64,000 nt of DNA from Antarctobacter albus (lineage in GTDB: Bacteria > Pseudomonadota > Alphaproteobacteria > Rhodobacterales > Rhodobacteraceae). Numbering within the stretch: position 1 is the first letter of the stretch; the number at the start of each line of letters is the position of its first letter. This document shows, piece after piece, positions 51,224-61,101 of the stretch. The stretch is taken from the NCBI RefSeq assembly GCF_900101505.1, contig NZ_FMZI01000006.1, positions 62,001 to 126,000 of the forward strand, written 5' to 3'. The translations under genes and the position numbers were made by a program. Below the pieces are notes generated by a model. That model did no database searches. It was given only the letters and a program-made list of their open reading frames with translations, and was not told the origin of the DNA.

Positions 51224-52051
51224 ATGTCCAACGCACAACTTGAAACGGCCATCGAAGCCGCCTGGGAAAACCGCGCCGAGATCACGCCCTCGACCGGCGG
51301 CGAAACGCGCGAGGCGATCGAGGACACGCTGAACGCGCTCGACAGCGGCAAGCTCCGCGTAGCCGAACGCCAGGACAACGGCGACTGGCACGTCAACCAG
51401 TGGGCCAAGAAGGCCGTGCTGCTGGGCTTCCGCCTCAAGGACATGGAACAGCAGGACGGCGGCCCGCAGGGCGGCCACTGGTGGGACAAGGTCGACAGCA
51501 AGTTCAAGGGCTGGGGCGACAATGAATGGAAAGCCGGCGGCTTCCGCGCCGTCCCCAATGCCATCGTCCGCAAATCCGCCTTCATCGCGCCCGGCGTGGT
51601 GCTGATGCCCTCTTTCGTGAACCTCGGCGCCTATGTCGACGAGGGCACGATGGTCGACACCTGGGCCACCGTCGGCTCCTGTGCGCAGATCGGCAAGAAC
51701 GTGCACCTGTCGGGCGGCGTCGGTATCGGCGGCGTGCTGGAACCGATGCAGGCCGGCCCCACCATCATCGAGGACAACTGCTTTATCGGCGCCCGCTCCG
51801 AAGTGGTCGAAGGCTGCATCGTCCGCGAAGGCTCGGTCCTGGGCATGGGTGTCTTCATCGGCCAGTCCACCAAGATCGTCGACCGTGAAACCGGTGAGGT
51901 CTTCATGGGTGAGGTGCCGCCTTACTCGGTGGTGGTTGCAGGCTCGATGCCGACCAAGAACAACCTGAACCTCTATTGCGCCGTGATCGTGAAGCGCGTC
52001 GACGAGCGGACCCGCTCCAAGACCGGCATCAACGAACTTCTCCGCGACTGA
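51224..52051 (+). CDS. dapD: Tetrahydrodipicolinate N-succinyltransferase
   Basis: A 275-residue DapD that succinylates tetrahydrodipicolinate in the lysine/DAP pathway. N-terminal helical domain (about 1-100), then a left-handed beta-helix of hexapeptide repeats: [40 protein letters not shown] and [21 protein letters not shown]-terminal segment ([15 protein letters not shown]) follows. Works with DapE (gene at 56.3 kb), confirming the succinylase branch. Confidence 0.97.
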   Translation: MSNAQLETAIEAAWENRAEITPSTGGETREAIEDTLNALDSGKLRVAERQDNGDWHVNQWAKKAVLLGFRLKDMEQQDGGPQGGHWWDKVDSKFKGWGDNEWKAGGFRAVPNAIVRKSAFIAPGVVLMPSFVNLGAYVDEGTMVDTWATVGSCAQIGKNVHLSGGVGIGGVLEPMQAGPTIIEDNCFIGARSEVVEGCIVREGSVLGMGVFIGQSTKIVDRETGEVFMGEVPPYSVVVAGSMPTKNNLNLYCAVIVKRVDERTRSKTGINELLRD

Positions 52052-52117
52052 TCGCGGAACCACTGACAGCCGGGCGGGTTCAAGACGCATGACCGACACG
52101 CGCCTCCCCCGCCCGGC

Positions 52118-53149
52118 ATGATCGCCAGCCTCTCTCTCCTGCCGCTGCTGGCGGTCTTTGCCGGTTCGGCGGCGGTCCTCGTGATCACCGCCATCCGCGC
52201 CACCGACCTGGCCGACATCCTGGCCGACCGCACCCGCATGGGCGAGGCGCTGGTCGGCGCGGTTCTCCTGGGCGCGGCCACCTCGCTGGCAGGCACCATC
52301 GTCTCGATCAACGCCGCGGCCTCCGGCGATGCCTCTTTCGCCTTTTCCAACGCCGTGGGCGGGATCGCCGCCCAGACGCTGTTCCTTGCGCTGGCCGACC
52401 TGACCTATCGCAAGGCCAATCTCGAACATGCCGCCGCAGAGCCGGCCAACCTGTTCCAGTCGGTGCTGCTGATCCTGCTGCTCTGCCTGCCGCTGGCCGC
52501 AATCGCAGGACCGAATATCAGCTTCTGGGGCATTCACCCGGCCTCGCCCCTGCTGGTCATGGTCTACCTCGGCGGGTTGCACCTGACGGCACGCCTGCGC
52601 GATGAACCCATGTGGCAGCCGGTCCAGACCCCCGAAACCCGCACCGATACGCCAGAGGACAGCAGCGAACCGCACCGCTCGGCCCTGAAACCGGCGCTGG
52701 GATTCGCCGCGCTGGTGGCGGTCCTGGGCCTCTGCGGCTGGGTCATCAGCCAGGTCGGCGGGACGCTGATCGCGCGCTTCGGTATGGGCTCGACGCTGGT
52801 GGGCGCGCTGGTCACCGCTGTCGTCACCTCGATGCCGGAACTGGTGACGACGCTGGCCGCCACCCGGCGCGGGGCGCTGCAACTGGCGCTTGGCGGGATC
52901 ATCGGCGGCAACACCTTCGACACCCTGTTCCTGGTCTTCGCCGATACCGCCTACCGCGAGGGGTCGCTCTATCACGCGGTGGGGACGCAAGACCTATACT
53001 GGCTGGTGACGGGGCAGATGATGACCGCCGTCCTCTTGGCCGGGCTGATCCTGCGGCAACGCCACGGCCCCGCGCAGATCGGGTTGGAGAGCCTTCTGCT
53101 GATCCTGATCTACGGCGGGGCTGTGGCCCTCGCGGTGGTCGGCGGCTGA
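52118..53149 (+). CDS. Sodium/calcium exchanger family (CaCA) membrane protein
   Basis: A 343-residue membrane protein with about ten helices in two inverted alpha-repeats: GEALVGAVLLGAATSLAGTI (about residues 42-61) and GSTLVGALVTAVVTSMPELV (about 223-242). The second holds the family's TS-x-PE; the first has TSLAG, missing the usual Glu. A Pro- and charge-rich loop (about 165-190) separates the halves. Homologues exchange Ca2+ or other cations for Na+ or H+. The missing Glu in repeat 1 makes calcium transport uncertain. ATG 52118 has no clear SD. Confidence 0.85.
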   Translation: MIASLSLLPLLAVFAGSAAVLVITAIRATDLADILADRTRMGEALVGAVLLGAATSLAGTIVSINAAASGDASFAFSNAVGGIAAQTLFLALADLTYRKANLEHAAAEPANLFQSVLLILLLCLPLAAIAGPNISFWGIHPASPLLVMVYLGGLHLTARLRDEPMWQPVQTPETRTDTPEDSSEPHRSALKPALGFAALVAVLGLCGWVISQVGGTLIARFGMGSTLVGALVTAVVTSMPELVTTLAATRRGALQLALGGIIGGNTFDTLFLVFADTAYREGSLYHAVGTQDLYWLVTGQMMTAVLLAGLILRQRHGPAQIGLESLLLILIYGGAVALAVVGG

Positions 53150-53251
53150 GACGTCATATCCCGGCGAGGCTTTCAGTTCTGGACCCTGGGTGCGGCCAGG
53201 TTCCACGATCCAATCTCCAGGGGGGCAAGGGCGCATCCCGCGCCCCTGCCC

Positions 53252-54490
53252 TTACTCCGCCGCCACGGCCTCGGCCCCGGCCACCAATCCCTCTGCCGAT
53301 GAGGCCGCCACCGGGTCCTGCGCATGGCTGAGCAGCCAGCCCTGCAATGCCGCCGGTGTCACCCGGCGCGGCCCCAGTGCCTCGGCGAACCGCCTTGCCA
53401 GCGCCTCTTCCCCCGGGAAGAACCGGCGGAACAGGTCCGCCGCGACCGATGCCGGAACCGGCCCGAGTTCCAGATGCACATCCGCCCGTCCCGGACGGAT
53501 CAGCGCCGGGTCCAGCCGCTCGGGGTGGTTGGTGGTCATGACCAGAACCCGCCCCTCCTGCGCCGCCACCCCGTCGATGGCATTGAGCAGACCGGAAAAG
53601 CTGATGCCCGACCGGGCCTCTCCCTGACCACGCCCGGCAAAGCTGGCGTCGATGTCCTCCAGCACCAGGAAGGCGCCCTTGGGGGCCGAGGCCAGCCCAC
53701 TGCGCAGGTCCTCGTCCGTCAGGCCGGGACTCGCCAGGCTGACACTGGCCAGGTCCTTGCCCAGGTCGCTGGCCAGCGCGCGGATCACGCTCGACTTGCC
53801 GGTGCCCGGCGGCCCGTACAGCAGGTAGCCCCGCCGCCAGGGCACGCCCCGCGTCCGGTACCAATCCTCGTTGCCGTAGAACCAGGCCATGTCGTCGCGC
53901 AGCCGCTCGATCCGGTCGTCCTCGGCCAGGATCGTGTCCAGCGCGCGGCGCGGCATCTCGCAGACATGGTCCCACCAGTCGCCCCGCAGGACGTGCAGGA
54001 TCGGCGCACGCTCTTCCTCGGCGGCGCAGATCGCGGCGCCATCGTCGACCCAGCTCCGCAGCACCTCGGACCGGCCGAACAGCATGGTCACGGTCAGCAC
54101 CTCCATCGGGCCGCCGTCGCCGCCGACACGGGTCTTTTCCCGCAGGGACCGCTCAAAGGAACACAGCCGCCCGCCATGCAGGAACCAGTGGCGCCCCTCG
54201 GCGGGGGCAAAGATCTCGGCCCGGCCCGCGCGGACACCTGTGGCCTGCACCTGCCGGATGCGCCGAAGCACACCCTTGCGGTCCAGCCAGACATAGAGAT
54301 GCCGGTAGGCCTCGGACCGGTTGTCGACGGTCAGTGACACCGCCCAGCGGCGCCGCGCCTGCGCGCGGGCCATGCCATAGACCATGCGCAGGATGCCGAT
54401 CGCGGCCCCGAAGACGCCCAGCGCAAGGCCACCGGCAAAGAAATCGCTGCCCACCGCGCGGGTGAGCATATCTGTCAGGAAACTGTCCAT
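53252..54490 (-). CDS. BCS1-like membrane-anchored AAA ATPase
   Basis: A 412-residue AAA protein. One N-terminal helix (about residues 15-40), then a BCS1-specific middle domain with TLTVTMLFGRSEVLRSWVDD (about 131-150), then the AAA core: GYLLYGPPGTGKSS (P-loop 225-233), Walker B FLVLEDIDASFA, sensor VLVMTTNHPERLDPALIRPG and arginine finger RPGRADVHLEL. Mitochondrial Bcs1 moves the folded Rieske protein across the inner membrane; bacterial homologues are of uncertain role. A tiny ORF with strong SD precedes it by 63 bp. No Rieske gene is in the window. Confidence 0.88.
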   Translation of the reverse strand: MDSFLTDMLTRAVGSDFFAGGLALGVFGAAIGILRMVYGMARAQARRRWAVSLTVDNRSEAYRHLYVWLDRKGVLRRIRQVQATGVRAGRAEIFAPAEGRHWFLHGGRLCSFERSLREKTRVGGDGGPMEVLTVTMLFGRSEVLRSWVDDGAAICAAEEERAPILHVLRGDWWDHVCEMPRRALDTILAEDDRIERLRDDMAWFYGNEDWYRTRGVPWRRGYLLYGPPGTGKSSVIRALASDLGKDLASVSLASPGLTDEDLRSGLASAPKGAFLVLEDIDASFAGRGQGEARSGISFSGLLNAIDGVAAQEGRVLVMTTNHPERLDPALIRPGRADVHLELGPVPASVAADLFRRFFPGEEALARRFAEALGPRRVTPAALQGWLLSHAQDPVAASSAEGLVAGAEAVAAE

Positions 54491-54553
54491 GAAACCATCG
54501 GCGCATCACGCGCCGCTCTTGGAAAATCAGCCCCGCACGGGGGCAGTCGGGTC

Positions 54554-54598
54554 TTAAAGGATGGGGCCCGCGAGGGCGGCTAGCTTTTCGATTGTCAT
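54554..54598 (-). CDS. Possible 14-residue peptide upstream of the BCS1-like gene
   Basis: ATG 54598 to TAA 54554 reads MTIEKLAALAGPIL. A perfect SD AAAGGAGG (54612-54605) sits 6 nt before the ATG, the strongest ribosome site in this area, whereas the BCS1-like gene 63 bp downstream has none evident. A hairpin GGCGC/GCGCC separates the two. It could be a leader peptide or a translation-coupling device; a chance ORF cannot be excluded. Confidence 0.35.
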   Translation of the reverse strand: MTIEKLAALAGPIL

Positions 54599-54781
54599 AG
54601 GCGCCCTCCTTTCCGTCGAGGTGTTTCGGATGCGCCCTGATACCGCCACCCCGCGATTCGGGCCAAGTGAGGTTTTCCCGACGCCCCGCACTGCCGTGAC
54701 CGGAATGCCACAGGCCCCGGCTTGACAGCCCGCCCGCAAAGGCACATCCCACGGCGCGTAATGCCACGAAGGAGCGCGGAT

Positions 54782-55102
54782 ATGCCGGGCAAGAAACCGC
54801 AACAGGTCTACACCCTGCTGGTCGAGGTCGGCCGCAAGTCCGGCGATGGCCTGCCCGACAAGGCAACCGGCGCGGGCCTGATGTGCTACGCCTCCGGCGT
54901 GGACGAGGCAGAGGCCGTGCGCGAAACCGTCGCCATCCTGAAACAGGCCGACATGGCGCCTCTGGATGTCACCGGCTACGGCACCCGCGAGGAACGCGAG
55001 GCACAGGGCCACGAGATCGACGACGACGAAGCGACCCTGATGGATCGCGCGCTGGCAGAAAATGCGGTGATCGTGGCGCAGGTCTCGCCCTTCTTCGACT
55101 GA
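54782..55102 (+). CDS. Small conserved-looking protein, function unknown
   Basis: A 106-residue cytoplasmic protein: MPGKKPQQVYTLLVEVGRKS, then AVRETVAILKQADMAPLDVTGYG and an acidic segment EIDDDEATLMDRALAENAVIV. The alternating strands and helices suggest a small alpha/beta (ferredoxin-like) fold. GGAG lies 9 bp before the ATG. No family is recognised. It ends 3 bp from the convergent Hint gene stop. Confidence 0.7.
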   Translation: MPGKKPQQVYTLLVEVGRKSGDGLPDKATGAGLMCYASGVDEAEAVRETVAILKQADMAPLDVTGYGTREEREAQGHEIDDDEATLMDRALAENAVIVAQVSPFFD

Positions 55103-55105
55103 TCG

Positions 55106-56146
55106 TCAGGCGGCGCGGGTCTCGGCCAGGGTGATCGCCTCGAAGGGCGCCAGCGCTTTCAGCGAACGGCCACCATGTTCCGGCATCAGCCCCGGCGGCA
55201 CCTCTGCCAGCAGGGTTTCGCGCAGGATCTCGCGGCGGCGCCGCAGTCGTCCGACGTAAAGGCTCTCGATCCCGGCGCCTTCGGACACCAGCGCCTCGTG
55301 CCCCGGCAGCAGCAGCTGGTGCCATGTCACCAATGGCCCGGTGTCCTCGAAGACCGCCGCGCGACCGTTCACCAGCGCCGAGGCGGGCACCAGCACCGCC
55401 TCGCAGCCGAAAAGATAGGCGACGTCCGTGCCGGAGACGACCAGGCTTTGCCCCGGCGCCACCACCAGGTCCGCGCGCAGCCCGAAATAGGGCGCCCGCA
55501 GGCGCACCGGGCGGAACGATCCGCGCGCCGGAACGCGGCGCTCCAGCGGCGCCAGCACCGGCACCACCGCCCCGCTCCGCGTCAATACCGTGTCGCCACA
55601 GCGCAGATCGGCCACCGACCGCGCGCCCTGCGGTGTCTCGACCTGCGTTGCCGCGTCCAGCGTCGGCACCGGCCCCAGCGGCTCGACCGCCTCGCTGAGC
55701 GCGCACAGCGCCAGCCCCTGTCCGTCCAGCGCCTGTGCATCCGCTGCCAGCAACGGCGGCGGCGCCGCGATGTCTCGGAGCGCCAGCAGCGTGCCATCGG
55801 TGCGTTCCGCCGCGACCCGTCCCCGCCGCGCCGGGCTGTCCCAGGCATAGGTGATCCGCAAGCCGCCCTCGCGCCGGTCCAGGTCCAGCGGCAGCACCGC
55901 CTGCACCACTTGGGTGCCCTGCGTCACCACCAGCGCAAGTCCCTCGCCCGGCAGGGCCGTCAGGGACAGGCTCCCCGGCCAGGGCGTTTCACGCTCCAGC
56001 GTCACCAGCCGCTCGGGCCGGGTGGCCCCGGTGACAGGCACCTCCACCATCAGCGTTCCGCGTGGCAGCAGGCGATCTGCCGGGCTCTCCGCCCAATCCT
56101 GCCGCAGCCAGCGACCGCCCTCATCCGCCACTGCAATCCAGCCCAT
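55106..56146 (-). CDS. Hint-domain (Hint_2) protein lacking the catalytic Cys
   Basis: A 346-residue protein. An N-terminal beta-rich segment (about residues 1-155, with [20 protein letters not shown]) precedes a Hint_2-like domain beginning [20 protein letters not shown]; compared with the gene at 22920 (NCFAAGTRIATARGEAAVET) the initiating Cys position is Thr162. [20 protein letters not shown] and [19 protein letters not shown] keep the family frame. Loss of the nucleophile predicts no self-cleavage. No signal peptide. Faces the 106-residue gene across 3 bp. Confidence 0.82.
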   Translation of the reverse strand: MGWIAVADEGGRWLRQDWAESPADRLLPRGTLMVEVPVTGATRPERLVTLERETPWPGSLSLTALPGEGLALVVTQGTQVVQAVLPLDLDRREGGLRITYAWDSPARRGRVAAERTDGTLLALRDIAAPPPLLAADAQALDGQGLALCALSEAVEPLGPVPTLDAATQVETPQGARSVADLRCGDTVLTRSGAVVPVLAPLERRVPARGSFRPVRLRAPYFGLRADLVVAPGQSLVVSGTDVAYLFGCEAVLVPASALVNGRAAVFEDTGPLVTWHQLLLPGHEALVSEGAGIESLYVGRLRRRREILRETLLAEVPPGLMPEHGGRSLKALAPFEAITLAETRAA

Positions 56147-56261
56147 GCCGCCCCACTCTTGCCCCTGTGCAACAGGCCTAGCACGCTCACCCGTCCCGCG
56201 CCATTTGCCAAGCGCCGCAGGGCGGGGTAGCCCTGTGCCACGTCACACCAAGGAGCCGCCG

Positions 56262-57404
56262 ATGACCACCGATCCGGTCGATCTTACCGCCCGCCTCGTG
56301 CAATGCCCCTCTGTCACGCCGGAAGAGGGCGGCGCCCTTGTCCTGTTGCAGGACCTGCTGGAAGGCGCGGGCTTTGCCTGCACCCGTGTCGATCGCGGCG
56401 AGGTGTGCAATCTCTTTGCCCGCTGGGGCGACAAGGGCCACGCCCGCAGCTTCGGCTTCAATGGGCACACGGACGTGGTGCCCATCGGCAACCCCGACGA
56501 CTGGACCCACGCCCCTTTCGGCGCCGAGATCGAGGACGGGTTCCTCTATGGCCGGGGCGCCACGGACATGAAATCCGGCGTCGCCGCCTTTGCCGCCGCT
56601 GCCATCGACTATGTCACCGACACCCCCCCGGACGGCGCCCTGATCCTGGCCATCACCGGCGATGAAGAGGGCGATGCCGTGGACGGCACCACCGCCCTGC
56701 TCGACTGGATGTCCGAGAACGACGAACAGATGAGCGTCTGCATCGTCGGCGAACCCACCTGCCCCGACCACATGGGCCAGATGATGAAGATCGGGCGGCG
56801 CGGCTCGATGAATGCCCATTTCACCGTCACCGGCAAGCAGGGCCATTCCGCCTATCCCCACCGCGCGGTGAACCCGATGCACGCGATGGCGCGGCTGATG
56901 GACAGGCTGGCCTCGCATGAACTGGACCAGGGCACGGAACATTTCGATCCCTCCACCCTGGCCGTCGTCACCATCGACACCGGCAACCCGGCCACCAACG
57001 TGATCCCGGCGCAGACGCGCGGCACGGTCAACATCCGCTTCAATGACACCCATACGGGCGCCGCGCTGTCCGACTGGCTGCGCGAAGAGGCCGCAAGGGT
57101 GGACGCGGAATTCGACACCACCACCGAGGTCCGGATCAAGATCTCGGGTGAGAGCTTTCTCACACCGCCGGGACCGCTGTCCGACCTCGTGTCGCGCGCG
57201 GTCGCGGTGGAAACCAACATCACGCCAGAGATGTCCACCACGGGCGGCACGTCGGATGCGCGGTTCGTCAAGGATCACTGCCCGGTGGTGGAATTCGGCC
57301 TCGTGGGCAAGACCATGCACGCGGTCGACGAACGGGTCGAGATCGCCCATGTGCACCAGCTCAAGGCGATCTACACCCGGATGCTGCGCGACTATTTCGC
57401 CTGA
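56262..57404 (+). CDS. dapE: Succinyl-diaminopimelate desuccinylase
   Basis: A 380-residue M20 metallopeptidase that releases L,L-diaminopimelate from the succinyl form. Metal motifs in order: [13 protein letters not shown] (about residues 65-77), [15 protein letters not shown] with the bridging Asp, and [12 protein letters not shown] with the catalytic Glu; EPTCPD and the final [12 protein letters not shown]-type histidine follow. GGAGCCGCCG precedes the ATG. With dapD it completes the succinylase branch. The DUF2064 gene starts 8 bp later. Confidence 0.97.
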   Translation: MTTDPVDLTARLVQCPSVTPEEGGALVLLQDLLEGAGFACTRVDRGEVCNLFARWGDKGHARSFGFNGHTDVVPIGNPDDWTHAPFGAEIEDGFLYGRGATDMKSGVAAFAAAAIDYVTDTPPDGALILAITGDEEGDAVDGTTALLDWMSENDEQMSVCIVGEPTCPDHMGQMMKIGRRGSMNAHFTVTGKQGHSAYPHRAVNPMHAMARLMDRLASHELDQGTEHFDPSTLAVVTIDTGNPATNVIPAQTRGTVNIRFNDTHTGAALSDWLREEAARVDAEFDTTTEVRIKISGESFLTPPGPLSDLVSRAVAVETNITPEMSTTGGTSDARFVKDHCPVVEFGLVGKTMHAVDERVEIAHVHQLKAIYTRMLRDYFA

Positions 57405-57412
57405 CCGCCACC

Positions 57413-58012
57413 ATGCAACGCACCCTGATCGTCATGGTCAAGGAACCGCGCCCCGGCCGGGTCAAGACCCGGCTGGCGCGGGACATTGGCAGCGTGGCCG
57501 CCGCCTGGTGGTTCCGGCACCAATGCGCGCGCCTGTTGCGGCGCCTGCGCGATCCGCGCTGGCGGATCGTGCTGGCGGTCTCGCCTGACCGCGACGGCAT
57601 GGCCTCGCGCTGCTGGCCCGACGACCTCACCCGCCTGCCGCAGGGCTCCGGCGATCTTGGCGCCCGCATGGCCCGGGCGATGCGATCCGCGCCCCCCGGT
57701 CCGGTTTGCGTGATCGGCGCCGATATTCCCGGCATCACCCGTGCCGCGGTCTGGCGTGCCTTCCGCGCCCTGGGCAAGGCTGGGGTGGTCTTTGGCCCGG
57801 CCGAGGACGGCGGCTATTGGCTGGTCGGTGTGCGAAACGCCCGACGATTTCCGCAAGGGCTGTTCCGTGACGTGCGCTGGTCCACCGAACACGCGCTGAG
57901 CGACACCGAAGCCTCGGTCGCCGGGCACCGGGTCGCGCGGATCGATGTCCTGGCGGATGTGGACCGGGCCACGGACCTCGACAGGGGGACACGCCGCTTC
58001 GAAGCGGCTTGA
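57413..58012 (+). CDS. DUF2064 glycosyltransferase-like protein
   Basis: A 199-residue protein of the DUF2064/TIGR04282 family, a GT-A-like fold. Seen: TLIVMVKEPRPGRVKTRLAR at the start (nucleotide-binding-like KxPxxGxxKTRL), VCVIGADIPGITRAAVWRAF, and FGPAEDGGYWLVGV. The family often occurs with glycosyltransferases or with sugar-nucleotide genes, but no reaction is known to me for these proteins. It lies 8 bp past dapE and is probably cotranscribed with it. Confidence 0.87.
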   Translation: MQRTLIVMVKEPRPGRVKTRLARDIGSVAAAWWFRHQCARLLRRLRDPRWRIVLAVSPDRDGMASRCWPDDLTRLPQGSGDLGARMARAMRSAPPGPVCVIGADIPGITRAAVWRAFRALGKAGVVFGPAEDGGYWLVGVRNARRFPQGLFRDVRWSTEHALSDTEASVAGHRVARIDVLADVDRATDLDRGTRRFEAA

Positions 58013-58093
58013 GGCAAGCGTTCCCAAACGCGTTGCCCCTCACCCCGCCGGTTTCGACATGACGCCGCCCCGCGCCCATGCTACGCCAACCTC

Positions 58094-60391
58094 ATGAGCA
58101 AGCTGCCCACCAAGGCGGATGTCCTCGACTGGATCTCCGCCAACCCGACCCTCACCTCGAAACGCGACATCGCCAAGGCCTTTGGCATAAAGGGGGCTGA
58201 CCGGATCGACCTCAAGCGCATCCTGCGCGAGCTGGAGGACGAGGGGCACCTTGAAAAGCGCCACAAGACCTATCGCGACCCGGATCGCCTGCCGCCTGTC
58301 AGCGTGCTGCAGGTCAAGGCGCCGGACGACAACGGCGACCTTTTTGCGCGCCCCCTGGAATGGCACGGCGAAGGGGTCGAACCCACCGTGCTGATCATCG
58401 CCCGCGCCAATGACCCGGCCCTGGGCGAAGGCGACCGCATCCTGGCCCGCCTGCAGGTGGTCCATCACGCAGATCACAACTACGAGGCCCGCCTGATCCG
58501 CCGCATCGGCACCTCACCCCGCAAGGTGGTGGGCATCTTCCGCAAGGGCGCCGAGGGCGGGCGCATCCTGCCCATCGACAAGGGCTCGGACAAGGAATGG
58601 ACGGTCTCGCCCGATGCCACCGGCGGCGCCCAGGATGGAGAGCTGGTCGAGGCGGAACAGGCCGGGCCCAAGGGCCGCATGGGCCTGCCCAAGGCGCGCA
58701 TCGTGCTGCGGCTGGGCGATCCCACCGCGCCGCGCGCGGTGTCGCTGATCGCCATCCACCAGCACGGCATTCCCGACGATTTCCCCGAACAGGTTCTGGC
58801 CGAGGCCGACAGCATGAAGCCCGCCGGCCTCAAGGGCCGGACCGACCTGCGCGAGCTGCCGCTGATCACCATCGACCCTTCCGATGCCCGCGACCATGAC
58901 GATGCGGTCTTTGCCGAACCGGACGAGGACCCTCAGAACGAGGGCGGGCATGTCCTCTGGGTCGCCATTGCCGACGTGGCCCATTACGTCACCCCCGGCT
59001 CGGCGCTCGACCGCGAGGCCAAGATGCGGGGCAACTCCTCGTACTTTCCCGACCGGGTGGTGCCGATGCTGCCCGACCGGCTGTCCGGCGATCTGTGTTC
59101 GCTGCACGAGGGCGTGCCGCGCGCCTGCATCGCGGCGCGCATCCGCATCGACGCCGAGGGCAACAAGCTGGGGCAGAAATTCTACCGCGCCCTGATGCGC
59201 TCGCCTGCCTCGCTCAGCTACCAGGAGGTGCAGGCGGCCATCGACGGGCAGCCCAACGACAAGTGCGGACCGCTGCTGGAGCCGGTGCTGAAACCGCTCT
59301 ACGCCGCCTATGCCGCCCTGCGCGCGGCCCGCGAACGCCGCCAGCCGCTGGACCTCGACCTGCCGGAACGCAAGATCGCGCTGGACGAGGACGGCAAGGT
59401 CACATCCGTCAATTTCGCCGACCGGCTGGATGCGCACAAGCTGATCGAGGAATTCATGGTACTGGCCAATGTCGCCGCCGCCGAAACCCTGATCGCCAAG
59501 GACACGCCGCTGTTGTTCCGCGTCCACGAGGAACCGCCCGTCGACAAGCTGGAGTCGCTCCGCGACACGGCTCAGGCCGCCGGGCTGACGCTGGCCAAGG
59601 GACAGGTGCTCAAAACCCGCCACCTCAACCAGCTGTTGCACCAGGCGGCCAAAACCGGCGAGGCGGAACTGATCAACCTCGCCACCCTCAGGTCGATGAC
59701 GCAGGCCTATTACAGCCCCAAGAACTTTGGCCACTTCGGGCTGGCGCTGCAAAACTACGCGCATTTCACCTCGCCCATCCGGCGGTATTCCGACCTGATC
59801 GTGCACCGCGCCCTGATCACCGCCCACAAGTGGGAGGGCGACGGCCTCAGCCAGGAGGACATCGAGCGGCTGGACGCCACAGCGCAGCACATATCAGACA
59901 CCGAACGCCGGTCGATGATGGCAGAGCGCGACACCACCGATCGCTACCTGGCCGCCTACCTCTCTGACCGGCTGGGGGCGGAATTCACAGGCCGCGTTTC
60001 CGGGATCGCCAAGTTCGGGATCTTCGTGAAACTCGACGAGACCGGCGCCGACGGGCTGGTGCCCATCGGCACGCTGGGCAACGAGTATTTCCATTTCGAC
60101 CGCGACGCCGGCACGCTGATGGGCGGCGACACGGGCCGGATCATCGGGCTGGGGATGCGCGCGCGGGTGAAACTGGTCGAGGCCGCGCCGGTGACAGGCG
60201 GCATCGCGTTTGAACTTCTGGAGCTGGACGACGAGGAATACGAAAGCCGCCAGGGCGGACGGTTTTCGCGCGGCAAGGGCCGCCCCCGTGGCAAATCCGG
60301 CCCTTCGCCCCGCCGCAAACAGGCCAAGGCCAAGGCCAAGGATGCCAAGACCAAGCGCAAGGTGACCCGGCAGCGGCGCTCAAAGGGCTAG
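58094..60391 (+). CDS. rnr: Ribonuclease R
   Basis: A 765-residue 3'-5' exoribonuclease that degrades structured RNA. Order: N-terminal winged helix (about 1-70), cold-shock-like OB domains, RNB catalytic domain with ITIDPSDARDHDDAVFAEPD (about 256-275; the Asp cluster binds Mg), GLALQNYAHFTSPIRRYSDL, then S1 domain (about 635-715) and a Lys/Arg-rich tail (RRKQAKAKAKDAKTKRKVTR). The long basic tail distinguishes RNase R from RNase II. The stop overlaps the convergent GST gene by 4 bp. Confidence 0.96.
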   Translation: MSKLPTKADVLDWISANPTLTSKRDIAKAFGIKGADRIDLKRILRELEDEGHLEKRHKTYRDPDRLPPVSVLQVKAPDDNGDLFARPLEWHGEGVEPTVLIIARANDPALGEGDRILARLQVVHHADHNYEARLIRRIGTSPRKVVGIFRKGAEGGRILPIDKGSDKEWTVSPDATGGAQDGELVEAEQAGPKGRMGLPKARIVLRLGDPTAPRAVSLIAIHQHGIPDDFPEQVLAEADSMKPAGLKGRTDLRELPLITIDPSDARDHDDAVFAEPDEDPQNEGGHVLWVAIADVAHYVTPGSALDREAKMRGNSSYFPDRVVPMLPDRLSGDLCSLHEGVPRACIAARIRIDAEGNKLGQKFYRALMRSPASLSYQEVQAAIDGQPNDKCGPLLEPVLKPLYAAYAALRAARERRQPLDLDLPERKIALDEDGKVTSVNFADRLDAHKLIEEFMVLANVAAAETLIAKDTPLLFRVHEEPPVDKLESLRDTAQAAGLTLAKGQVLKTRHLNQLLHQAAKTGEAELINLATLRSMTQAYYSPKNFGHFGLALQNYAHFTSPIRRYSDLIVHRALITAHKWEGDGLSQEDIERLDATAQHISDTERRSMMAERDTTDRYLAAYLSDRLGAEFTGRVSGIAKFGIFVKLDETGADGLVPIGTLGNEYFHFDRDAGTLMGGDTGRIIGLGMRARVKLVEAAPVTGGIAFELLELDDEEYESRQGGRFSRGKGRPRGKSGPSPRRKQAKAKAKDAKTKRKVTRQRRSKG

Positions 60392-61101
60392 AGCGTCAGC
60401 GGCAACCCCGCGTAGAGCCGCTCCCGCCCCCGCGCGACATAGCCCATCAGGTTGTCGCGCCCCCGCAGGTTCGCGCGCAGCGGCGTCTGTACCGGCAAGT
60501 GGTCGATCATGCTCAGCACCGGCAGAGTGCTGGCATCCGCGGCCGTGGGCTGATCCCCGAACAGCCAGTCCTTCTCGCCCAGTTGCACCGTCAAACTGTC
60601 CAGGTCTGCGCCCATCTGGGTCAGGCGATCCCCCTCCGAGAAACGCGCAATACCGTGGCTTTTCAGCCCCTTGACCACCCTGCCCCGCATGATCCCCGAG
60701 ACGATGCCACGGAGAGGCGCGGGGACCGTGGCGAAAAACACCGGCCCCATCACGGCCCAGCAGTCGTCCCGCGCCCAACGGTCATGCACCAGCCCCTGCC
60801 GCAGCGTGTCTTCGACCATGCGCATCAGTACATGCGCCCGCGCCCGCTCTTCCAGCCCAAGGCCCGGGAACAGGTCCGCCCCCTGCCCGGTCAGCCAACG
60901 CAGGATCAGGGTGCTGTCGGGCACGATCCCGTCGGGCGTGCGCAGCGCGGGCAGCTTGCCCAGCGGCGCCTTGCGCGGGTCCGGATGCCAGTCCGGTTCC
61001 CAGTCGACACCCGCCAGTTGCAAGAGAATCATCGCCTTGGCGCAAAAGGGGCTGTGGCTGGGCTCGTCGAGACCGGGCGGGAACGTCATCAATTGCAGCA
61101 T
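60388..61101 (-). CDS. Glutathione S-transferase family protein
   Basis: A 237-residue GST-fold protein. Thioredoxin-like domain begins MLQLMTFPPGLDEPSHSPFC with PFCAKAMILL and VPDSTLILRWL (Ser in the glutathione contact), followed by a helical C-terminal domain ending in WLFGDQPTAADASTLPVLSM. A Cys in SPFCAK near the N-terminus suggests a beta/omega-like Cys type. Detoxification or disulfide reduction is typical, substrate unknown. ATG 61101 follows GAGAGG; upstream ATGs give non-family sequence. Confidence 0.87.
   Translation of the reverse strand: MLQLMTFPPGLDEPSHSPFCAKAMILLQLAGVDWEPDWHPDPRKAPLGKLPALRTPDGIVPDSTLILRWLTGQGADLFPGLGLEERARAHVLMRMVEDTLRQGLVHDRWARDDCWAVMGPVFFATVPAPLRGIVSGIMRGRVVKGLKSHGIARFSEGDRLTQMGADLDSLTVQLGEKDWLFGDQPTAADASTLPVLSMIDHLPVQTPLRANLRGRDNLMGYVARGRERLYAGLPLTL

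Noticed and set aside
52089-52118. ATG at 52089 as the start of the cation exchanger
   Set aside because: It is 29 bp upstream and out of frame with the exchanger coding sequence.
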